64,000 nt of DNA from an uncultured Paracoccaceae bacterium (GTDB lineage: Bacteria; Pseudomonadota; Alphaproteobacteria; Rhodobacterales; Rhodobacteraceae): contig CAKSTR010000004.1 of assembly GCA_934500835.1 (NCBI GenBank), forward strand, positions 248,001 to 312,000, written 5' to 3'. The notes under the pieces were generated by a model. That model made no database searches and was not told the origin of the DNA. It was given only the letters and a program-made list of their open reading frames with translations. The stretch's first letter is position 1. Each line of letters opens with the position of its first letter. Of this stretch, positions 57,932-64,000 are shown piece after piece. The translations under genes and the position numbers were made by a program.

Positions 57932-58135
57932 GTGTAAGCACTGTGTAAGCAGGATTTGGGCGGATTCACTGGGGCTTATTGGCCATGCGCTGAATCGGGG
58001 GGCTGTTCCCGCTGCATGTCAGCCCCGCCCTACCAGCCCCATGCCCACCTTCGGACAGGATGAACGAGGCCCCGGCGCGGGCTTCTAGCGGCCATGTCCT
58101 GCCCTACCCGGCCCGAGTGTAAGCAAAGTGTAAGC
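57932..58135. repeat. Paired GTGTAAGC direct repeats
   Basis: GTGTAAGC occurs at 57932-57939, 57943-57950, 58117-58124 and 58128-58135. These form two tandem pairs, each with exactly 11-bp periodicity (one helical turn). The rest of 57921-58206 contains no supported gene. The spacing resembles binding sites of a recombinase or repressor, perhaps from the older phage remnant to the right. Confidence 0.6.
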
Positions 58136-58206
58136 GGTTTACGGGGCCGGAGATTCGCAATGTGCATCCATAGCCCCGCTGCCAGCTTTGGCTCAGATCA
58201 ACACTA

Positions 58207-58413
58207 TCAGCCCCGCGCCCTTCCGATACGGCCCCGCAATATGCCTTCAATATCGACCATAAGGTCGGCAATTTCCGCTACCGGGATACCGTGCTTCGCA
58301 GAAATGTATCGCTTACAACTCAGTGCCAGAGCCGGAACATCACGCTCTTCAGCCCTGCCGTCGATGTTCTCTTCTGCCCATTGTCTTGCCAATTCATGAA
58401 CGTGTCCGGCCAT
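58207..58413 (-). CDS. Small hypothetical phage-remnant protein (68 aa)
   Basis: This helical protein (HVHELARQWAEENIDGRAEERDV, then HGIPVAEIADLMVDIEGI) has an excellent AAGGAGG ribosome site 8 bp before its ATG. This is the main reason to accept it. It is the last gene on the minus strand of the remnant cluster and is not recognised as any known family. Confidence 0.6.
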   Translation of the reverse strand: MAGHVHELARQWAEENIDGRAEERDVPALALSCKRYISAKHGIPVAEIADLMVDIEGILRGRIGRARG

Positions 58414-58491
58414 ACGCTTTCCTCCTTGATTGAGAAGGCTAGAATATCCCGCCTGAGACAGTTCGGAAAGGTGCCCATCATACCCAGCCCG

Positions 58492-58770
58492 TCACCCCTC
58501 TGGATTGAGGAACCGCGTCACCTTCCGCAGAAGGTCCATATCCGAAGGGGTCGGGAAAGTGGGGCTAGGATTGGGCAGCGCCTTGGGGTTGGCCTTCATA
58601 GCGCACAGGTCAGGCAGCAGCCATGCCAAGCGGTTAAGCTGGAAGCGGTCGGCTTCCTTTAGGCCATGGGCGGCAAGCGTGGCAGCGTCAGACCGTGCCA
58701 GCCGCCGCAACTCGGGCACGACATGGGCCTCCAGACCATCAAGGGTATAGGTCGGGGCTTCCTCTGACAT
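58492..58770 (-). CDS. Hypothetical phage-remnant protein (92 aa)
   Basis: This 92-residue protein has a helical first half (EAHVVPELRRLARSDAATLAAHGLKEADRF) and a proline-rich tail (NPKALPNPSPTFPTPSDMD). Its start overlaps the preceding stop (TAATG), so it is translated as part of the remnant operon. No family recognised. Confidence 0.55.
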   Translation of the reverse strand: MSEEAPTYTLDGLEAHVVPELRRLARSDAATLAAHGLKEADRFQLNRLAWLLPDLCAMKANPKALPNPSPTFPTPSDMDLLRKVTRFLNPEG

Positions 58771-59258
58771 TACGGCCCCACCGGGTCAGGGATCGGATCG
58801 GGGATAGGGTCGGGAACAGGGGGCCACGCCTCATTGGGGTGCAACAGGCGGGGCATCGGGGCCATAACGGGCTTGCCCAGCACCTTGACCATTACCCCCG
58901 CCACATCGCCCGATTTCACCGCCATCACATGAAAGAGCGTGGGGCCGAGCGGGTCCGTCATACCGATCAGGAAGCCATGGTCCAGAAGGGTGGAGGTCAG
59001 GACGGAGAGAGTCACAGCCCCGGCATGGCTGGTGCCATCGGTGTATTCGCCCTGCCAGATGCCCAACCTGTCTTCGCTTGGCAGATCACGGAAGGCGTGG
59101 GTCCGTTCCACCTCACGAAAGACCATCTGGCCTTGGTCGTCATAGATCACCACGCCCCCGGCATCGGTTTCCGCCCTGTAGATCACGGCAGGCTGATGGA
59201 ACGGGGATTTGGCCGCAACACGGGAAAAGCCTCTGCGGAAGGCATCTCTCACACTCAT
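58770..59258 (-). CDS. Hypothetical phage-remnant protein with proline-repeat tail (162 aa)
   Basis: This 162-residue protein has a mixed beta core (HQPAVIYRAETDAGGVVIYDDQGQMVFREVERTHAF). A small helical domain follows, and the tail has three PDPI/PDPV repeats. It comes directly after the portal gene (TGATG overlap), the position of head-tail joining proteins, but no known motif is visible. It is open and of normal composition even though its upstream neighbours are broken. Confidence 0.55.
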   Translation of the reverse strand: MSVRDAFRRGFSRVAAKSPFHQPAVIYRAETDAGGVVIYDDQGQMVFREVERTHAFRDLPSEDRLGIWQGEYTDGTSHAGAVTLSVLTSTLLDHGFLIGMTDPLGPTLFHVMAVKSGDVAGVMVKVLGKPVMAPMPRLLHPNEAWPPVPDPIPDPIPDPVGP

Positions 59259-60319
59259 CAGTTTTCCTCGGATTCCTTGATTGCGGACGGGCTTGGCCGC
59301 GAGCCATCAGGCAAGGTCAAATTCCACCCCACCAAACCCATCGCCTCAGCGACCGGGACGCCGCTCTGCACAAGGCTGGACACGGCACGGGCACGGCCTG
59401 CCACATCGGCAGACATGAGGCCGTCAATCGAGAGGCGTTCAATGCCCAGCTTGCGGCGCAGTTCCGGGGCGATGGATGCTGCCAAGGGCGCAACGGTGGC
59501 GAGGGCGAAGATGCGGTATGTCTCCCGCAGGCCCGCAGAGTTGCCGCCGTGCTGCATCAGACCGGGCGGAACACCACAGGCTCCCAAGATGCGGGCGTGA
59601 AGGTCAGCGGCCAGCCCGTTCAATTCCATCTTGGACAGATCGGGCGTGAGTTCCACCCGCCGCTACTCTTCGGCACGGCCCCCGGTATGGTGCGCCAGAT
59701 CGGCCTTGGACGTGATAACGGCCAGACCACCAGAGCGAAGGCCAGCCGTCACCGCCCCCGATTGTTCGCCAAGGTTGGCAGGCAGGGGCAAAATCCCTTT
59801 ACCAGCATACGGAAGGGCATTGACCACGGCCCCTTCCAGATCAGCCATCAGCTTGGCAGACAGCCCAAGGAAGGCGAGAGGGCTACGCCCGCGCCACGGC
59901 ATAGCGGGATCAGGATTGATCACCAGCCGCACCACCTCGGGCGACAGTGCTTTGATAGATTCCGTTCCGTCCGGCGTCGGGATGGACAGCAGGAACCGCC
60001 CCCCAGCCTGTTCATCCCAATGGGCCGCACGGGTCAGGGCGAGGTCGGACCCGTCAAAGGCGATATGCCAGCACGATTCACCGCGCCAAAACAGATCGGC
60101 CCCGATTGCGGACAGCACAGCCGGATTGAGGGCATCAGCGGCCCCGCCCTCAGCAGAGAGCATCCCAATGGAACGGGTCCATACTCCACTACAAGTTGCA
60201 ATGGTCGCGCTCAGAGCCGTTTCTGTGCCCATTGCCGCCATGCGGGCCGACTGGACATAAGACGCCGTATAGGCCCCCTGTGAACGGGTCTCACGCTTAG
60301 AGAAAGGCCACAGTTTCAA
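59258..60319 (-). pseudogene. Phage portal gene interrupted by an amber codon
   Basis: A second portal-like gene, unrelated in detail to the one at 51393, starts at TTG 60319 with an optimal GGAGG site and reads KLWPFSKRETRSQGAYTASYV. It continues in one frame to 59258 (RILGACGVPPGLMQHGG, the portal stem signature). The only interruption is TAG at 59665-59663, in codons for AEE*RRVELTP. A GTG at 59656 could restart translation of the C-terminal third. A point mutation, amber suppression or two cooperating fragments are possible. The upstream damage favours decay. Confidence 0.85.
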
Positions 60320-60420
60320 AGTCTTACCTCCGAAGCAATTAACGCTCCACAGCCAGAGGCCCATATCGCCCCTTGGAATGACTCTCTTGTAAAACTTGAG
60401 TCGCCCGCAGCCTGACTCTT

Positions 60421-60832
60421 CCATTCGCGCCGTGCCGTCACGCGCCCCACGGGTGGACACCTGCGACGAGAACACAGGCGAGAAGCCAGCCGCTTTCAGG
60501 CGGTCAAACTCGCTCACGGCGGTATTGGCAAGCAGCGTGTCCATCAGCGTTTGCATCAGGATCGGTGCCCCGGCGATACGGACTTGCGAGGGGTCCGACA
60601 GCTTGGCCGTTTCCATGATTTCCACGGCCCGCAGCAGCAGGGCAGAGAAGGACGCTTTGGCGGTCAGGGCGGCAGTGCGGCCCCCGGTCAGAACGGTATT
60701 CAGGCCCGCAGGCTGTTCATCCGCACCCGTGCCTTGGAAGACGGCCTTGTCGATGCCTTCCCGCAGCACTTCGGACAGGTCGCGGCGCAGGATCATATCC
60801 AGCGCGCTGTTCTGCCGAATGGCTTGCCGGGT
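60421..60832 (-). pseudogene. Truncated HK97-type capsid gene fragment
   Basis: The translated sequence has the C-terminal half of an HK97 capsid protein: SATRQAIRQNSALDMILRRDLSEVLREGIDKAVFQGTG, then ADEQPAGLNTVLTGG and VRIAGAPILMQTLMDTLL. Its 5' part is missing where transposase sequence begins at about 60833. The final A-domain strands before the stop are absent as well. It is fused in frame with the following portal by chance. Capsid lies upstream of portal, opposite to the usual order. Confidence 0.8.
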
Positions 60833-60941
60833 CGCCGAATGGAAGGAGGACTACAACCGACACAGACCCCACTCCGCCCTCGGCAATGTCCCACCGGCGG
60901 AATTTGCCATGAAGATCAGACTGGAAAAGCAAGCAGCTTAG
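60833..60941 (+). pseudogene. IS3-family transposase C-terminal fragment
   Basis: WKEDYNRHRPHSALGNVPPAEFAMKIR is the typical end of an IS3-family transposase, with the (E)DYN.RPHS.LG motif after the last catalytic Glu. Only about 35 codons remain, ending in TAG. The fragment directly abuts the capsid remnant. The right end of the IS (to about 61010) probably follows, but no left end or target duplication is visible. Confidence 0.85.
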
Positions 60942-61580
60942 ACCCAGAAATCAACCCAAGGACTCTCTCAAACGCTGGAGGGAACACGGGGCTCAGGTCA
61001 AAGGCACATAGCACGTAGCGCCACCGCTCGTTGACCACCCCTGTGTGTGATGCTGCTTTAATCCTTGAACGGCGGCTTTGAGAGTACAGCAAGCAGCATC
61101 CTGTCCGGCCGACTGGCATCTAAAGCCTCCCCCTGATCAGCCGACATGTATCCGATTAGCCCCGAACGGCAAGCTGGGAGGACTCATGACAAAATGTCAC
61201 TTTTGTCACGAGTGCTGCTGTCGCAGCCCGCCCTCAGGTGCCACCAGCCCGAGAGGATGCCCCGCAGTTTGGCATCGCGCCGTTGGTTCCCGGTCATTCC
61301 CGACAAGGCACTCCTGTTCCGCGCACCGATGTGGGAACACAAGTGGGAATGCGAACCCTAATCTTTCAAATAATCAAGTAATATCAGTATGATAGATGAG
61401 ATGTATGGCGGGCCGAAGCCGACGAAACAGAGAACTACACCTACGCTATAGCCCTCCAAAAGTGAGTCTCAAACCCATCCGGCTGCGTCATGCCCAGAAG
61501 CCGTAAAGCGTTGCTTTACAGGCAACGCTAGGTCCGATACGCTGCATCCGACTCGATGAACAATCACCGGACAGCGCGCG
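60942..61580. other. Intergenic stretch, no firm gene
   Basis: The first 70 bases probably hold the right end of the IS remnant. A 12-bp near-perfect inverted repeat (CTCATGACAAAA and TTTTGTCACGAG, 61183-61194 with 61201-61212) covers the start of a possible 68-codon Cys-rich frame at 61186-61392 (MTKCHFCHECCC...). That frame has a GGAGG-like leader, but I cannot support it as a gene. GTGGGAA occurs twice, 12 bp apart, near 61330-61350. The promoter of higA must lie at the end. Confidence 0.5.
61502..61528. promoter_or_regulatory. Overlapping palindromes before higA
   Basis: GTAAAGC-GTT-GCTTTAC (61502-61518) overlaps AGCGTTGC (61506-61513) with GCAACGCT (61521-61528). The sites end 52 bp before the HigA start and form the likely operator for HigA autorepression or control of the type III system. 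Confidence 0.6.
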
Positions 61581-61904
61581 ATGACCGATGAGGATGGCCT
61601 TCGGCTAAAAAAGCCTTCCCATCCGGGCGGCTTCGTGAAGCACGAGGTCTTGAAACCGCTCGGCCTGTCGGTGACTGAGGCGGCGGATGCGCTGGGCGTC
61701 ACGCGCCCGGCACTGTCGGCGCTCCTGAACGAGCGCGCGCACCTGTCGCCGGACATGGCGATCCGGATCGAAAAAGCCTTTGGCATCTCGATGGAGACGC
61801 TGATGCGCATGCAGAACAGCTACGACATTGCGCAGGCCCGCAAGCGGGAAGCGGAGATCAAGGTCGAGCGATACTCGGGAATGAATACGAAAGGGCGGGC
61901 ATGA
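61581..61904 (+). CDS. higA: HigA-like XRE antitoxin or controller protein
   Basis: This 107-residue protein has the HigA signature HPGGFVKHEVLKPLGLSVTEAADALGVTRPALSALLNERAHLSPDMAIRIEKAFGI and the C-terminal helix YDIAQARKREAEIKVERY. In HigBA systems it neutralises the HigB mRNA interferase and represses its own promoter. No higB lies upstream; instead its stop overlaps the type III methyltransferase start (ATGA). It therefore probably acts as a controller of the restriction locus, like a C protein, or as an orphan antitoxin. Confidence 0.92.
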   Translation: MTDEDGLRLKKPSHPGGFVKHEVLKPLGLSVTEAADALGVTRPALSALLNERAHLSPDMAIRIEKAFGISMETLMRMQNSYDIAQARKREAEIKVERYSGMNTKGRA

Positions 61905-63727
61905 CGGAGCTGAGTTTCAAGGGCAAAGAGTTTGTTTATAACCACCATCTGGCGGTGCCCTTCCGTCCGCTCGTGCCCGATGAAAGCAAGGGCATCGGTC
62001 CTGTCGCGCTTGACGGCAACCTCGTCATCCACGGCGACAACCTGCACGCGCTGAAGGCGCTCCTGCCGCTCTACGCGGGCAAGGTGGACTGCATCTTTAT
62101 CGATCCGCCGTACAACACCGGCAACGAGGGATGGTGCTACGACGATAACGTCAATGCGCCAATGATCCGGGAGTGGCTGGAGTCCAATCCGGTCGGTGTT
62201 GAGGACGGCCTACGTCATGACAAATGGTGTGCCATGATGTGGCCGCGCCTTCGGATGCTCCATGAGCTGCTGGCGGACCATGGCGTCATCTTTATAACCA
62301 TCGATGATAACGAGGCGCACCGCCTCACAAATATTTGCTACGAAATACTTGGTGAGGAAAATCATGTCGCCACCTTCATCTGGCGGAAAGTGGATAGCCC
62401 GAACGATAACAAGGTAGCTATCACACCTGACCATGATTACGTCCTCTGTTTTGCGCGCGATATTGGCTCTGCAAAGTTCAAGAGGATGATCGCCCCGTCC
62501 ATCCTGAAAGCTTATCCGAACCGAGACGAGAACGGACGCCCTTTTAGAGATCGCCTTCTGAAGAAGAACGGACGGGCGAGTCTCCGCCGTGATCGGCCGA
62601 CCATGTTCTTCCCGCTTGAAGACCCCGATGGAAATGAGGTTTTCCCCATACATGATAACGGGGAAGAAGCGCGATGGTCGATGGGGAAGAAGGGCATCAA
62701 GAAACACAAAGATGCCGGTACATTGATCTGGAAGAGGATCGAAAAGCTCGGACGTGAAGTGTGGGAGCCTTACACCCGCGAGTTTGCGCCCGAAGACAAT
62801 CCCACGCGGCCGTTTCCAACGATTTGGAGCGACGTGGATACGATGCGGCAGGCCAAGGCAATGCTCAGGAACATATTTGGCACGTCTGATTTGTTCGACA
62901 CGCCGAAAACCGTGAAGCTTCTGGACAGGATCATCGACATTGCTGCCGATGATGACGCAATTATCCTAGATTCCTTTGCGGGTTCTGCAACAACGGCTCA
63001 CGCCGTGCTCGAAGCCAACAAGCGCGACGGCGGCAATCGCCGCTTCATTCTCGTGGAAATGGAGGAATATGCCGACAGCCTGACGGCAGAGCGCGTCCGG
63101 CGTGTCATCAACGGCTATGATTTCCAGGGCACACAGCGAACAGAGATGTTGCGGGAGCGGCTGAACTGGCGCGCGCTCAGCAATGCCGGAGAGCTGGCGC
63201 ACAAGGTCGAAGGAATCGAGAACCTGCACGGCCACGAATACGACCGCATCAAGAAGGAAGTGAAAGACGGCGAGCTGATCGTCACCGGCGAAAAGACGGT
63301 GGCGGAACGCGCAGAAGGTCTTGGCGGCACCTTCACCTATTGCACCCTCGGCGATCCCGTCGAACTGGACAAGGTGCTGAGCGGCGAAACCCTGCCGCCC
63401 TATGCCGGTCTCGGCGCGGCGCTGTTCCACATGGCGACCAATCAGGCGCTCGACCCCGCCGCTGTGCGCGAGGATGATTTTTATCTCGGTGCCATGGAAG
63501 GGCAACACGTCTGGTTGATCTACAAGCCCAATCTCGACTGGCTAAAGTCGCCGGAAGCGGCCTTGACGCTGGCGCGCGCCAAGGCATTCGCCGCCTCCGA
63601 TCCGGACAAGCGGCATCTTGTCTTCGCCCCGGCGCGCTTCGTGAGCCACAAGATGCTGGCGGAACAGAACATCCCCGTGGAGTTCGTGCCGCTGCCTTTC
63701 GCGCTCTACCGGATAGATCGGAGCTGA
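61901..63727 (+). CDS. mod: Type III restriction-modification DNA methyltransferase (Mod)
   Basis: This 608-residue beta-class adenine methyltransferase has catalytic DPPY at residues 68-71 (FIDPPYNTGNEGW) and the AdoMet-binding motif near residue 359 (LDSFAGSATTAHAVLEAN). The order, DPPY before FxGxx, is as expected for the Mod subunits of type III systems. The central part (about 90-340) is the target recognition domain with RNA-like loops. It methylates one strand of an asymmetric site and positions Res. It is coupled to higA by ATGA, and Res follows 4 bp later. Confidence 0.95.
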   Translation: MTELSFKGKEFVYNHHLAVPFRPLVPDESKGIGPVALDGNLVIHGDNLHALKALLPLYAGKVDCIFIDPPYNTGNEGWCYDDNVNAPMIREWLESNPVGVEDGLRHDKWCAMMWPRLRMLHELLADHGVIFITIDDNEAHRLTNICYEILGEENHVATFIWRKVDSPNDNKVAITPDHDYVLCFARDIGSAKFKRMIAPSILKAYPNRDENGRPFRDRLLKKNGRASLRRDRPTMFFPLEDPDGNEVFPIHDNGEEARWSMGKKGIKKHKDAGTLIWKRIEKLGREVWEPYTREFAPEDNPTRPFPTIWSDVDTMRQAKAMLRNIFGTSDLFDTPKTVKLLDRIIDIAADDDAIILDSFAGSATTAHAVLEANKRDGGNRRFILVEMEEYADSLTAERVRRVINGYDFQGTQRTEMLRERLNWRALSNAGELAHKVEGIENLHGHEYDRIKKEVKDGELIVTGEKTVAERAEGLGGTFTYCTLGDPVELDKVLSGETLPPYAGLGAALFHMATNQALDPAAVREDDFYLGAMEGQHVWLIYKPNLDWLKSPEAALTLARAKAFAASDPDKRHLVFAPARFVSHKMLAEQNIPVEFVPLPFALYRIDRS

Positions 63728-63731
63728 CGCC

Positions 63732-64000
63732 GTGTTTCGCCAGCTCGATTATCAGGATCGCGTACTCTCGACGCTTGACGCCTATCTTGACCTCCTGAAG
63801 GAAAAGAAAACGCGCGCCGACAAGGTGGCGGCGCTCGCCGCGCAAGACCCGGACCTTGGCCTTGCCATTCCGGATTTCGCGAAAGAGGCTTGGGAAGCGA
63901 TGAAGGCGGCGGGGAAGCTGCCCGCTTCCCGCGCCGCGATTCCGTTCTCGCCGCGCATGGACGGCTGCGAGCGGCCCGTGCCCAACGCCGTGCTGAAAGT
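63732..64000 (+). CDS. res: Type III restriction endonuclease subunit (Res), N-terminal part, runs off window
   Basis: The 89 visible codons begin with GTG at 63732 and match the start of Res subunits (FRQLDYQDRVLSTLDAYLDLLKEKKTRADKV). The DEAD/DEAH helicase motor and the PD-(D/E)XK nuclease would lie downstream of the window. The start is only 4 bp after the Mod stop, so translation is coupled. Identification rests mainly on the gene position next to Mod and on this typical N-terminus. Confidence 0.85.
   Translation, partial: MFRQLDYQDRVLSTLDAYLDLLKEKKTRADKVAALAAQDPDLGLAIPDFAKEAWEAMKAAGKLPASRAAIPFSPRMDGCERPVPNAVLK

Noticed and set aside
60942..61010. Complete insertion sequence
   Set aside because: Only the transposase C-terminus and perhaps one terminal repeat are present; the left end and target duplication cannot be found.
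61186..61392. Possible 68-codon Cys-rich gene starting MTKCHFCHECCC, with a GGAGG-like leader and a hairpin over its start
   Set aside because: Only the first dozen residues look special; the remainder has random composition, no homology is recognisable and it lies in degraded DNA next to an IS remnant.

Overview
The window is high-GC DNA from an alphaproteobacterium, most likely a member of the Rhodobacterales (Rhodobacteraceae/Paracoccaceae). The indicators are a GapR/DUF2312 gene, the NDUFA12-like complex I accessory gene next to mlaD and a DUF2155 gene, a PccR/ScfR-type short-chain acyl-CoA regulator, a symporter/histidine-kinase hybrid, and gene ends joined by TGATG or ATGA overlaps. About 39.7 kb is ordinary chromosome, 18.1 kb is a prophage-like element, and the last 6 kb is an older phage remnant followed by a type III restriction-modification locus.

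Region 1-17 kb. A partial AraC regulator is divergent from an SLC13 permease. The permease leads a sulfide/persulfide operon: Blh-type persulfide dioxygenase, a DUF2892 membrane protein and two YeeE/YedE halves. Next come tRNA-Thr, a fused iron-type ABC permease, a sulfotransferase-like orphan, gapR, a degenerate FadJ-like fusion, a DUF442 protein, a FliM/FliN-like protein, and a two-component locus (lone receiver, small membrane protein, symporter-kinase hybrid). A short-chain acyl-CoA regulator with its own candidate operator ends this block.

Region 17-31 kb is a reductive pyrimidine (or hydantoin) catabolism island. It holds an NMT1-type ABC importer (binding protein, two permeases, ATPase), dihydropyrimidinase, beta-ureidopropionase, PreA and PreT. 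Two RutR-like TetR paralogues are present, and two near-perfect RutR-type operators lie in the divergent promoter region at 24.7 kb. Together these genes would import a pyrimidine, reduce its ring, open it and release the beta-amino acid.

Region 31-39.8 kb is housekeeping: accB-accC, aat, DUF2155, mlaD, NDUFA12-like, ridA, clpX, clpP, an EnvZ-like kinase, an MBL hydrolase and tRNA-Asn(GTT).

Region 39,788-57,884 is an integrated element bounded by a perfect 47-bp direct repeat of the tRNA-Asn 3' half. It has a tyrosine integrase, a Doc-type toxin pair, a divergent ribbon-helix-helix switch with clear palindromic operators, several AlpA/HTH genes, an HK97-type head module, duplicated tail-tube genes, terminase and a tape measure. 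It also carries a proteasome-like Ntn-hydrolase and Cys-rich zinc-finger genes. No tail-tip, receptor-binding, lysis or replicative helicase gene is visible, and the module order is unusual (terminase lies after the connector genes). It is either a decayed prophage or a phage satellite that builds its own head and part of a tail.

Region 57.9-64 kb begins with the native tRNA-Asn terminator, now displaced 18 kb from its gene. Paired GTGTAAGC repeats follow. Then comes a second, broken phage module: a portal with an in-frame amber codon and a capsid fragment cut by an IS3-family transposase remnant. A HigA-like antitoxin is translationally coupled to a type III Mod methyltransferase, and the Res subunit runs off the end of the window.
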